Assembly (NCBI GenBank): GCA_964575235.1
Contig: CAZNQG010000008.1
Location: 1 to 50,372 of the forward strand
Length of the DNA stretch: 50,372 nt
Source: SM23-62 sp964575235
Lineage (GTDB): Bacteria; Bacteroidota; Bacteroidia; Bacteroidales; SM23-62
Direction: 5' to 3'
Each line of letters starts with the position of its first letter. Position 1 is the stretch's first letter. Positions 27,018 to 35,344 of this stretch are shown one piece after another. A program made the translations under genes and the position numbers. Below the pieces are notes generated by a model, which was not told the origin of the DNA, ran no database searches, and was given only the letters and a program-made list of their open reading frames with translations.

Positions 27018-27620
27018 CTATTCGGCCAGCTTCACGATCTGGTCGATGGGAAGGCCGTTCACCATGTCCACCACCTCTTTTTCCTCCGCGATGCCGCTGG
27101 TAGTAAAGGTCAGGAGTGAACTGCCGAAGGGCATCTGGATGTCATAGGAAACGCTGCCACCCTCTTCGTCGGAACGCGTCAGAAGGGCCTTGTAGTCGTG
27201 TACCTTGATCCTCTTCTGTCCCTGTGAAGAGCCCATGAACGCAGGCATGCTGAGCAGGGAATTGATCCCGGCAAGCATGGGAGAATCGCTGACGATCTCC
27301 ACCGTGGCGTTCTTGTTTTCAGCCGTATATTCCCGGTTCAGGTACACACCGGCATAACCGGCCGAGCTTCCCGATACATCGTCGAGGCTGTCGTTGTACT
27401 TCAATCCGTTCATCTCGGACGGAAGCAGGTCCAGTATTTCCTTCCCGATGGCCTGGTTGATCTCGTTCAGGGCTTCCTGCAGTGCAAAACGGGCATCGTC
27501 CAGGCTGCCGGATTTGTAGGCCGACTTTGCTTCGTCGATCCTGGCCTGTATGTCCTGGGCCATGAGAAGTGTCCCCGGCAACATAACAAGCATTGCGGTA
27601 AAGAATACGATCTTTTTCAT
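27018..27620 (-). CDS. Secreted protein of unknown function, paralogue of upstream neighbour
   Basis: A 200-residue protein with a signal peptide (MKKIVFFTAMLVMLPGTLLMAQ). A helical segment at about 25-60 reads ARIDEAKSAYKSGSLDDARFALQEALNEI, resembling a single TPR-like helix pair. It is followed by LLPSEMNGLKYND and a beta-rich domain. The same plan recurs in the adjacent protein at 27617-28387 (DARFSLRQAVQGIE, then NLPESVKGMNK), so the two are diverged tandem duplicates. The start codon overlaps the upstream stop by 4 bases, indicating coupling. I do not recognise a named family. Confidence 0.75.
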   Translation of the reverse strand: MKKIVFFTAMLVMLPGTLLMAQDIQARIDEAKSAYKSGSLDDARFALQEALNEINQAIGKEILDLLPSEMNGLKYNDSLDDVSGSSAGYAGVYLNREYTAENKNATVEIVSDSPMLAGINSLLSMPAFMGSSQGQKRIKVHDYKALLTRSDEEGGSVSYDIQMPFGSSLLTFTTSGIAEEKEVVDMVNGLPIDQIVKLAE

Positions 27621-28387
27621 TTTTCTCCCAGTTCTTTCATGATTTTTTCAATGCTGAATTCCTCCGCTGCTGACATTATCTCCTGCTCGTTCGAGAAATT
27701 AATCGCGTTCAGGACGAAGATGGACGACTGTCCGAAGGGCACGCTCAGGGTGTATCCCGAATAATCATCGTATTCCAGCACGCCGCGGTTCCCCTGGAAA
27801 GTGACCCTTTTCTGGTTCTCCTCAGTCTCATAGGCACCCATGCTCAGGTACATGTTGATCGATGCCAGCAATACCGCGTCGTTGCCGATGGTAAGCTCCA
27901 ACTGCTGATCGCCCCCGCGGTAAACCCGCCTCATGGTCAGCCCGGTGAATCCCATGCTTACGCTCGAGACCCTGTCCTCTTCGGGGACCTTATTCATTCC
28001 TTTGACCGATTCGGGAAGGTTGTCCAGGACGTTCTGTCCCATTTCCATTTCAATGCCCTGTACCGCCTGCCGCAGGGAGAAACGCGCATCGCTGTAATGC
28101 TTCCCGGACAAGGCCGTTTCAGCCGAGGCGATGTTTTCCATCACATCGGGCGGCGTCGTTGTCAGTCCCCCTCCCCTGACGTTGGAAGGGGCGGTGGAGG
28201 AAGATTCTTCCCGGGGGGTGGCTTCGGATCCAGAGGCGGGTTCTTCTTCTTTGCCGAACACACCTTCGATCACTTCCTTCTCCGCTTTCTCCTTGAGCTT
28301 TCTAAGGACACCCTGGGCATGCGCAGGCCGTGGTGCCGGAAGCAGCAGAATCAGGACCAGGCTGATGAAACTGAATTTTATTTTCAT
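27617..28387 (-). CDS. Secreted protein of unknown function, first of a coupled paralogous pair
   Basis: A 256-residue protein from the ATG at 28387; an in-frame ATG at 28411 adds eight residues that weaken the signal peptide. The signal runs to about residue 25 (PAHAQ). A charged segment (LKEKAEKEVIEGVFGKEEE) and a Ser/Thr/Pro-rich linker follow. The shared helical module with DARFSLRQAVQGIE lies at about 105-130, then a beta-rich domain ends KIMKELGEK. Compared with the paralogue it has about 60 extra residues, nearly all in the linker. It is probably periplasmic or surface-exposed; no function can be assigned. Confidence 0.75.
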   Translation of the reverse strand: MKIKFSFISLVLILLLPAPRPAHAQGVLRKLKEKAEKEVIEGVFGKEEEPASGSEATPREESSSTAPSNVRGGGLTTTPPDVMENIASAETALSGKHYSDARFSLRQAVQGIEMEMGQNVLDNLPESVKGMNKVPEEDRVSSVSMGFTGLTMRRVYRGGDQQLELTIGNDAVLLASINMYLSMGAYETEENQKRVTFQGNRGVLEYDDYSGYTLSVPFGQSSIFVLNAINFSNEQEIMSAAEEFSIEKIMKELGEK

Positions 28388-28409
28388 AGGTCTATGATTT
28401 TGATTAAAC

Positions 28410-28440
28410 AAAACTTATCCATGTGACGTTGCGCGGTAAA
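28410..28440 (-). promoter_or_regulatory. Possible promoter for the secreted paralogue pair
   Basis: On the minus strand TAAGTTTT (28417-28410) lies 20 bases after TTT (28440-28438), one base off at each box from TTG-N20-TAnnTTTG. It predicts a leader of about 16 bases before the ATG at 28387. Confidence 0.35.
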
Positions 28441-28447
28441 GAATGTG

Positions 28448-28464
28448 AGAACGTAGAACGTTCT
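28448..28464. promoter_or_regulatory. Inverted repeat in divergent intergenic region
   Basis: AGAACG-TAGAA-CGTTCT is a perfect 6-bp inverted repeat with a 5-base spacer, just upstream of the predicted minus-strand promoter and between divergent genes. It could be an operator; no regulator is encoded next to it. Confidence 0.35.
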
Positions 28465-28614
28465 TATAAAATTAAGAATAAAAAACCGAATCCAAAACAA
28501 GGGAAATTACACATGCGCCTCCGTGCCGGGTTGATCTCACAATAAAGACCGGCCCGGGGCGTTTTTAAAACCGGCAGAAATGCATTAATTTTCCATAAAA
28601 TCTTTCCGCATATC

Positions 28615-29931
28615 ATGCATGCAGGCAAAAGCATTCTCAAGCTGTTCTTTTTGATCTGTCCCTTTATCCCCGTTTTCCCCCAGCAGCAGGATTCCATCGC
28701 CATCTACCTGCTGAACTACCGTTACGAGATGGCTCTTCGGGCAATTGAACGGGCGGATCCCGATGGTACCGATCCGGAGCTGCTCTACCTGAAGGCTTCT
28801 GCTTACAGGGGACTCAACCGCTTCCAGGAGGCGGTCCCATGCCTGGAGGAGATCCTGAGGCAGGATCCGAACGACTTGCGCTGCATGGTCGATCTGGCGG
28901 ATTGCTTCCAATCGCTCGCCAACTATCCCCGGACAAGGCATTACCTGGAAATGGCCCTGGACATCGACCCGGGCAATACCTTCCTTCTGAGCCAGCTTGC
29001 CGACACCTGGTTCCGGCAGCGCAATTACAAGCAGGCCAAAACACGTTACCTGAAGGCATTTGCAGCGGATTCGGGATATTACATGTCCAGGCAGCTTGCA
29101 AGGACTTACGAGGGACTCGGGATCGCCGATTCGGCGGTGCAGTTATACAGGAGAGCACTGTCGTTCAACCCGGCCGATTACCAGTCCACCATCCGACTGG
29201 CCGGCCTGTACCGGGACGGGGAGGACTACCCTGCGGGAATACGGCTTACCGAAGGGTTTCTTGAACGCGATTCCACGAACATCGAGATGCTGAAGATGAA
29301 CGGTTTCCTGCATTTTCTGAACCGGGATTACGAAACATCCAGGGAGCGGTTCGAACGTTGCATCACCCTGGGCGATACATCCGATTTCGTCAACAAGTAC
29401 CTGGGCTACAGCTATTTCAAAACGGAGGATTACGATGCGGCCAAGGGTTGCCTGGAGAAGGCCTGGCTGCGGGATACGGCAAATGCGGACCTATGCTACG
29501 TGCTGGGGCTTTCCTGCGACTTTTCCTACTATAAGAAACTCGGCATCCAGTACCTGGAAAAAGCCGTGGAGCTGATGAGTCCCTCCCCGACGGCTCTGTC
29601 CCGCGTCTACCGCGACCTGGGAAAGGCCTATACCGGCTATTACAAGTACGACAAGGCACTGGACGCCTACCTGGCGGCCCATGACCTGAATCCTTCCGAC
29701 ACCGTCCTGATCTTCGAGATCGGGAGCCATTACGACAACTGGATCAAGGATAAGGGGAAGGCCCTGGAATGGTACGGGAAGTTCGTGGAAACCCGGCCCA
29801 CGAACCGGAAACCCGTACCAAAGCTGCCCACAGCGGAAGGGATCACCGTCTCCTACTACGACTTTGCCGAGCGCCGGATGAAGGAGATCAGGGAGGAGAT
29901 CTTCTGGGAGGGAAAGGAAAACAAAAACTGA
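28615..29931 (+). CDS. Secreted or periplasmic TPR-repeat protein
   Basis: A 438-residue protein with an N-terminal signal peptide (SILKLFFLICPFIPVFPQ). From about residue 28 to 400 it is built of tetratricopeptide repeats, about ten helix pairs with A/G-x-x-x-L/Y and P-at-end patterns. Clear examples are LLYLKASAYRGLNRFQEAVPCLEEIL, split into two helices, and YLGYSYFKTEDYDAAKGCLEKAW. TPR arrays are protein-protein interaction scaffolds; in Bacteroidota such proteins often accompany secretion or gliding machinery, but no such partner is encoded here. It lies 19 bases before the CotH-kinase gene and is probably co-transcribed with it. Confidence 0.85.
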   Translation: MHAGKSILKLFFLICPFIPVFPQQQDSIAIYLLNYRYEMALRAIERADPDGTDPELLYLKASAYRGLNRFQEAVPCLEEILRQDPNDLRCMVDLADCFQSLANYPRTRHYLEMALDIDPGNTFLLSQLADTWFRQRNYKQAKTRYLKAFAADSGYYMSRQLARTYEGLGIADSAVQLYRRALSFNPADYQSTIRLAGLYRDGEDYPAGIRLTEGFLERDSTNIEMLKMNGFLHFLNRDYETSRERFERCITLGDTSDFVNKYLGYSYFKTEDYDAAKGCLEKAWLRDTANADLCYVLGLSCDFSYYKKLGIQYLEKAVELMSPSPTALSRVYRDLGKAYTGYYKYDKALDAYLAAHDLNPSDTVLIFEIGSHYDNWIKDKGKALEWYGKFVETRPTNRKPVPKLPTAEGITVSYYDFAERRMKEIREEIFWEGKENKN

Positions 29932-29950
29932 ATCCCAAACCAGTCCATAC

Positions 29951-32905
29951 ATGAAAAGATTGATTCCAGGACTGCTGTTAGGGGGACCCGCGACCTTGCA
30001 CCGGTTCCACATCCTCCTGATCCTCCTCCTGGCCGCCATGCCCTCCCGCTCACAGCTTGTGATCAATGAGATCATGGCCGCCAACGCCAGCTATAAAATA
30101 GAGACCGACTTTTATAATTTCGCCGACTGGGTGGAGATCTATAACAGAGGTTCCTCGGCTGTTTCCCTGGGAAATTATTACCTGTCGGACGACATCGGCG
30201 AGTTGAAGAAATGGAAAATGCCCGCATACAGCCTTGCGGCCGGCGCCTTCTACCTGGTATACTGCGATAAGGAGAACAGCGGGAAGCATGCGAATTTCGG
30301 ACTCAACACCGAGGGGGAAACCCTTTACCTGAGCGACGGTTCGGAAAACATCGTGGATTACCTGGAGTTCGGACAGCAGTACCCGAACGTGTCCTACGGC
30401 AGGGATCCCTCCGATCCGTCCAGCCCGGTCTATTGCGCCACCCCTACCCCGGGTTCGGCCAATTTCCCTTCATCCGCAACCCAGCCGGGTGAAAAGGTGG
30501 AGTTCTCCCTGGATGCGGGAAGGCTGGATGGCGCTTCAAACCTGACGCTCAGCGGGAACAACATCCGGTACACTACGGACGGTTCCGAACCCGGCGCATC
30601 CTCGGCTTCCTTCTCGGATCCCATCCCGGTCGGAAAGACCATGGTGGTCAAAGCCAGGACCTACGAGGACGGGTTTCTTCCGGGGAAGCTCAACGCAAGC
30701 ACGTATTTCCTGAACGAGCACGAATTCACCCTGCCGGTGGTATCCCTGTCCTTCGAACCCGACCATTTTTACGACAATACGATCGGGATACACGTGCGGG
30801 GGACCAACGGGACGGCCGGCTACTGCGGCGACATCGCCAACTGGAACCAGGACTGGGAACGGCCGGCCTGGTTCGAGTACTTCGACGAACGGGGCGTAAG
30901 GCGCATCTCCCAGCCGGCCGGTGTCAAGGTCGCGGGAGGCTGTACCCGGGGGAGGCAGCAGAAATCCCTTTCGATCTATGCCCGGGGTAAGTACGGGGAC
31001 AACGATTTCGATTATGCATTCTTCAGGGAAAAACCGGACCTGAACAGCTTTCCCTCGGTCCTTCTCAGGAACTCCGGGAACGACCAGGACCAGACCCTCC
31101 TGCGGGACGCCTTCCTTCAGGCCCTGGTAAAGCCTTCCATGGACATCGACTGGCAGGCCTACCAGCCCGCCATCGTCTATTTCAACGGGGAATACCGGGG
31201 CATCATGAACCTGAGGGAAAAGACGAACGAGGATTACATTACAACCAATTATTACATCCCGGACGGGCAGTTCGATTTCCTGGAGCGGGACATGGAGATC
31301 ATCCACGGCTCGGATTACGACTACGCGAAACTCGTAGGCTTTCTTAACCGCTACTCCCTTTCAGACGACGAAAACTACCGGCAGGCGGCAGCCGAAATCG
31401 ACATCCGGGAATTCATCAACTGGATGACCGTCCACCTGTACATTGGGAACCGGGACTGGCCCGACAACAACCACAAGTTCTGGAAAGCGGGACCGGCCGG
31501 GAAATGGCGCTGGCTGCTGTTCGACCTGGATTACGGCTTCGGCTTCCGTTTGGATGCCGACGGGTACAAGCACGAGACCTTCGAATACTTTACGGCCGTG
31601 GACGGTCCGGAGCCTCCAAGACCGCCCTGGTCCACCCTGGTTTTCCGGAAACTGATGGAAAACGAGGGCTTCAGGAAGCAGTTCCTGGCCACCTACCTGA
31701 CCCATGTCTACAGCTCCTTTGAACCGGCATGGTGCAATTACGTGCTGGACAGCCTCTCGGCTGTGATCGACTACGAGATCTATTACAACCAGCAGAAGTA
31801 TTACCGCACCAGGGAGATGTGGGAAGGCTACCTGTCAACCCTGAAGGAATACGCCGTAAACCGGCACGGCTTCATGCCCGGCTACGTGAAAAGCTATTTC
31901 AACCTGTCTTCCAACACGGTGACCCTGACCGTGTCCAACCCGGATACCCGGAAGGGAAAGGTGCGGGTCAACGAGGCCATCATCCAGATGTACCCGCTGA
32001 AGCTTTATACGTACCAGGAACTGCCCATGACGATCGAGGCCCTTCCCGCAAAAGGCTACCGTTTCAGCCACTGGGTGGACAAATCGTCCGGTTCAGAGTA
32101 CAGCCGGGACCAAAAGATCAGCAGCGCCACGGGTTCCACCCTGAGCCTGGAACCGGTCTTCGAGGCCATCCGGGAATCCGCCGCCGATGTCCGGCTCAAC
32201 GAACTGGCTTCCATGACCTCCTGCTACCTCGATGAGTTCGGGGAACGATCGGGATACGTGGAATTGCTCAACATCGGTACCGGTGAAGCCGTACTCTGGT
32301 CCTGGTTCCTGTCCGACGACCGGGACAGACCGATGCGTTTTGCGATCCCGGATTCCACCGTGATCCCGGCCGGGGGTTACCTCTGTGTATACACAGACGG
32401 GGATGCCCGGCAGGGCGACATGCACACTTCCTTCCGCCTGAGCACCGGAGGCGAACGGGTATACCTGTCCCAGAAAGTAGGCAACGGAATCGTCGTGAAG
32501 GATTCCGTCCGCTTCGATTTCCTGGCGGAGAACCATTCCTTCGGCAGGTACGAGAACGGCGTCGGGAACTGGTTCCACATGGCCGTTCTTACCCCGGGCA
32601 GGGCGAACCAGCCCTACCGGCTGGATGCGGGACCGGCCCTGCCTGCAGTGCCTGAGCCGTTCCGGATTTACCCCAATCCCACGGGCGGAGCCCTGTTTAT
32701 CGAAGCCGAAGACGGAAGCGGTTATACGGGGGATTACCGTGCAGACCTGGTGGACATCACCGGGAAAGCGGTCTCCCCTAAGATCCGGCTGAACGCGAAT
32801 CGGAATTACATGGATGTGAGCTACCTGGAAGGCGGAATCTACATCCTGCGTCTGTTCAGGAACGGCCGCATGGTACAGGTTTCCAGGATCCTGCTGGTAA
32901 AATGA
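29951..32905 (+). CDS. Secreted CotH-kinase-domain protein with lamin-tail domains and T9SS tail
   Basis: A 984-residue protein with a signal peptide (cleavage near residue 35, PSRSQ). A lamin-tail domain covers about 36-175 (LVINEIMAANASY, DWVEIYN). A chitobiase-like beta domain follows at about 200-255 (IRYTTDGSEPG). The CotH kinase domain spans about 265-600, with NGEYRGIMNLRE at 412-423 and a candidate metal-binding FDLDYGFG (D525, D527). A divergent InlB B-repeat lies near 685-735 (KGYRFSHWVD) and a second lamin-tail domain at about 740-870. The sorting tail (IYPNPTGG to ILLVK) closes it. CotH in Bacillus is a protein kinase of spore-coat proteins; here an extracellular, attachment or kinase role is inferred only. 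The downstream propeller frame abuts at ATGA (32902-32905). Confidence 0.87.
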   Translation: MKRLIPGLLLGGPATLHRFHILLILLLAAMPSRSQLVINEIMAANASYKIETDFYNFADWVEIYNRGSSAVSLGNYYLSDDIGELKKWKMPAYSLAAGAFYLVYCDKENSGKHANFGLNTEGETLYLSDGSENIVDYLEFGQQYPNVSYGRDPSDPSSPVYCATPTPGSANFPSSATQPGEKVEFSLDAGRLDGASNLTLSGNNIRYTTDGSEPGASSASFSDPIPVGKTMVVKARTYEDGFLPGKLNASTYFLNEHEFTLPVVSLSFEPDHFYDNTIGIHVRGTNGTAGYCGDIANWNQDWERPAWFEYFDERGVRRISQPAGVKVAGGCTRGRQQKSLSIYARGKYGDNDFDYAFFREKPDLNSFPSVLLRNSGNDQDQTLLRDAFLQALVKPSMDIDWQAYQPAIVYFNGEYRGIMNLREKTNEDYITTNYYIPDGQFDFLERDMEIIHGSDYDYAKLVGFLNRYSLSDDENYRQAAAEIDIREFINWMTVHLYIGNRDWPDNNHKFWKAGPAGKWRWLLFDLDYGFGFRLDADGYKHETFEYFTAVDGPEPPRPPWSTLVFRKLMENEGFRKQFLATYLTHVYSSFEPAWCNYVLDSLSAVIDYEIYYNQQKYYRTREMWEGYLSTLKEYAVNRHGFMPGYVKSYFNLSSNTVTLTVSNPDTRKGKVRVNEAIIQMYPLKLYTYQELPMTIEALPAKGYRFSHWVDKSSGSEYSRDQKISSATGSTLSLEPVFEAIRESAADVRLNELASMTSCYLDEFGERSGYVELLNIGTGEAVLWSWFLSDDRDRPMRFAIPDSTVIPAGGYLCVYTDGDARQGDMHTSFRLSTGGERVYLSQKVGNGIVVKDSVRFDFLAENHSFGRYENGVGNWFHMAVLTPGRANQPYRLDAGPALPAVPEPFRIYPNPTGGALFIEAEDGSGYTGDYRADLVDITGKAVSPKIRLNANRNYMDVSYLEGGIYILRLFRNGRMVQVSRILLVK

Positions 32906-32970
32906 TCCCAAACCACGCAACTCTTCGGCCCTTTAACACATCCTATACTATAATAACCGAACCGCCGACC

Positions 32971-33960
32971 ATGAAAATCCTGGTATACTTCGCAGCCCTT
33001 GCAGCACTGGCATACGCATGCGAACGCCCGCCGGCAGCCCGGCCCCTGCCTGCCGGTTACAATACGCATATCCTCGAGGATGTGTTTGTGGTCTCCATTG
33101 CCTTCGGGCCGGACGGAACGGCCTGGGTGGGGACGCTTGACCGGGGACTGATACATTATTCGGCAGGCGAAGCCCTTGTATACGATGCATCCAACTCTGA
33201 GGTCATTGACACCGCCTGGATACCCAACCTGGCGCTGGACAGCAAGGGCGGCGTATGGATGAGCAACGGCGGTCTGCTCCATTTTAACGGTTCGACCTTC
33301 ACCCGGTATTCCGGCCAGAATTCACCCCTGGTCTCGGATTACGTGGGAGCCCTCGCCATCGACAACCGGGATGTGGTCTGGGTTTCAAACCGGAGGAGTC
33401 GGGAAGGGGAATTGCTTCGCTTCGACGGGGAGAACTGGGAGGCTTTTACACAACTGAATTCATCCCTCTCCAATTATTTCATTCACGATATCTGCGTCGA
33501 CCACAACGACAAGGTCTGGCTGGCCGTATCACAGTACGTGGGAGATACGCGCCTGGTCCGGATTTCCGGCAACGAATTGCATGCATACACGGAGGAGGAC
33601 CTGGGTTTCAGCCCCTATTACTGGGGCAACCTCGAGGTGAACAGCCGGAACGAGGTCTTCGCAGCCATCGATTATTCGCTTTCCAGCCTTGCCATGCACC
33701 CGGGTCCCGAGATCATGCGCTTCGACGGCACCCACTGCGAGCAGATCTTCGCCGACAGCACCTTCAATGCCATGTTCATAACCATCGACCGGAACGACCG
33801 GATCTGGTGCGCCGGGTACAGCGTTTTGGGAATATATGAAAACGGGACCTGGAGGATGGACGATACGAGTTTCGCACAACGCGGGATCTTTGCCATCGAA
33901 CAGTCCCCGGACGGAAGGATGTGGATCGGCACCGGCGAAGGCATCTACATCTCGGACTGA
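32971..33960 (+). CDS. Lipoprotein with two-component-regulator-type propeller repeats
   Basis: A 329-residue protein from the ATG at 32971, giving the lipobox AYAC at residue 17. An in-frame ATG at 32902 overlaps the CotH stop but would bury the signal. The body is made of beta-propeller blades of the Reg_prop type: GTAWVGTLDRGLIHY, GGVWMSNGGLLHF, DVVWVSNRRSREGELLRFDG, DKVWLAVS, DRIWCAGYSVLGIYENG and GRMWIGTGEGIYISD. In hybrid two-component systems these blades sense carbohydrates, but here no histidine kinase is fused; the protein ends after the last blade. It is probably an envelope-anchored sensor or scaffold and the third gene of the TPR-CotH operon. Confidence 0.8.
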   Translation: MKILVYFAALAALAYACERPPAARPLPAGYNTHILEDVFVVSIAFGPDGTAWVGTLDRGLIHYSAGEALVYDASNSEVIDTAWIPNLALDSKGGVWMSNGGLLHFNGSTFTRYSGQNSPLVSDYVGALAIDNRDVVWVSNRRSREGELLRFDGENWEAFTQLNSSLSNYFIHDICVDHNDKVWLAVSQYVGDTRLVRISGNELHAYTEEDLGFSPYYWGNLEVNSRNEVFAAIDYSLSSLAMHPGPEIMRFDGTHCEQIFADSTFNAMFITIDRNDRIWCAGYSVLGIYENGTWRMDDTSFAQRGIFAIEQSPDGRMWIGTGEGIYISD

Positions 33961-34090
33961 AACCGGGTCGCTGCATCCGACCGCCCCTGACTACCTGCCC
34001 CCGAGGTACCCGGAACAGGAATCCTCACCTTTCAGATCTCTCCATGAAGCCAGATTATCGTAAATTGTAGTACCCAAACCATTTCCGATC

Positions 34091-35326
34091 ATGAAAACAT
34101 TGCACAAATCCAGGTTGTCCGGGATTATGCTCCTGGCCGGCCTGGTCCTATCCTCGGCCCTCATGCCTGAAGCACGGTGCCAGACCGCCCTGGAAAACCT
34201 CACGGTCATACGGCAGGATGTAAAAAGCAAACGGATAAGCAGCTACGACCGGACCGGGGGGAACCGGGACCGCATCGAGCACATCGAACCCGGCGATAAG
34301 GCCGTCCTCTGCGATATCCGGGGACCGGGAATGATCAACCACATCTGGATCACCATGAGCCCGGGACCGCCGGAACTCAACCGCACGGATGTAATTTTCC
34401 GGATCTACTGGGACGGGAACGACTTCCCGTTCGTGGAATCCCCCATCGGCCCCTTCTTCGGCCAGGGATGGGACGAGAGCTATCCCTTTGCATCCCTTCC
34501 CCTGTCCGCGGCACCCGTGGAAGGGAATGCCCTCTCGTCGTATTTCAAGATGCCCTTTGCCTCAGGGGCAAAGATCGAGATCGAAAACCAGGCGGACACG
34601 GAAATACGACTCCTGTATTTTTACATCGATTACCTGGAATTGGAAAAACCTCCTGAAAATAAAGGGTATTTCCACGCCTGGTACAACCGGGAGCTGACCG
34701 CTCCCCCGCCGGAAGGGGAGAACGAATGGGGACTCCTGTCCGATGAGACCGGTAAAAACCCGAACGGGCAAGGGAATTACCTGATCCTGGATGTCCATGG
34801 AAAGGGGCAATTTGCGGGCGTGAATTATTACGTGAACTCGCCTACGCCAATCTGGTACGGCGAGGGGGACGACATGATCTTTATCGACGGGGATGAAACC
34901 CCCACCCTGCACGGGACCGGGACGGAGGATTATTTCAACCATTCATGGTGCCCGAACGAGGAATTCCACCACCCGTATTTCGGTTATGCCCGCACACCTT
35001 CTAAAATGCAGTGGCTCGGCCGGACCCATGCCTACCGCTTCCACATAGAGGACCCCCTGTATTTCAGCGAGTCCATCCGCTTTACCATCGAGCACGGCCA
35101 CAGCAACTGCCTGACCCTGGAGCTGGCCAGCGTCGCCTACTGGTACCTGGACAAACCCTCCGGGCTGGATCCCATCCCAGGCAAGAAGGAGCGGAAGCTC
35201 CTGCCCGAGATCAACCACCTGGACATCCACCGCTGGAGGCACGAGTGGAGGAAGAATTACGGGGAAGGGGAAGGATCCGTTCCCTGGGGCAACGAACCGA
35301 TCGAGCGGCAGGAAAATAACCATTAA
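34091..35326 (+). CDS. DUF2961 glycoside hydrolase family 172
   Basis: A 411-residue protein with a signal peptide (cleavage near residue 31, ARCQ). The DUF2961 fold spans about 40-385: RISSYDRTGGN, GPGMINHIWIT, FFGQGWDESYPF, and the hallmark WYGEGDD and GTGTEDYF. E258 and E279 are 21 residues apart, the same spacing I recall for the two catalytic glutamates (E270 and E291) of the Bifidobacterium GH172 difructose-dianhydride-I-forming fructofuranosidase. GH172 members act on alpha-fructofuranosides or D-arabinofuranosides, often as homotrimers assembling into hexamers. It is followed 18 bases later by the DUF1680 enzyme, so the pair probably acts on furanose-containing glycans. Confidence 0.88.
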   Translation: MKTLHKSRLSGIMLLAGLVLSSALMPEARCQTALENLTVIRQDVKSKRISSYDRTGGNRDRIEHIEPGDKAVLCDIRGPGMINHIWITMSPGPPELNRTDVIFRIYWDGNDFPFVESPIGPFFGQGWDESYPFASLPLSAAPVEGNALSSYFKMPFASGAKIEIENQADTEIRLLYFYIDYLELEKPPENKGYFHAWYNRELTAPPPEGENEWGLLSDETGKNPNGQGNYLILDVHGKGQFAGVNYYVNSPTPIWYGEGDDMIFIDGDETPTLHGTGTEDYFNHSWCPNEEFHHPYFGYARTPSKMQWLGRTHAYRFHIEDPLYFSESIRFTIEHGHSNCLTLELASVAYWYLDKPSGLDPIPGKKERKLLPEINHLDIHRWRHEWRKNYGEGEGSVPWGNEPIERQENNH

Positions 35327-35344
35327 GGAAAAATACCACAGCCC

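Noticed and set aside
34021..34090. Promoter for the GH172 gene
   Set aside because: A TAAATTGT box is present at 34061 but there is no TTG at the usual distance.
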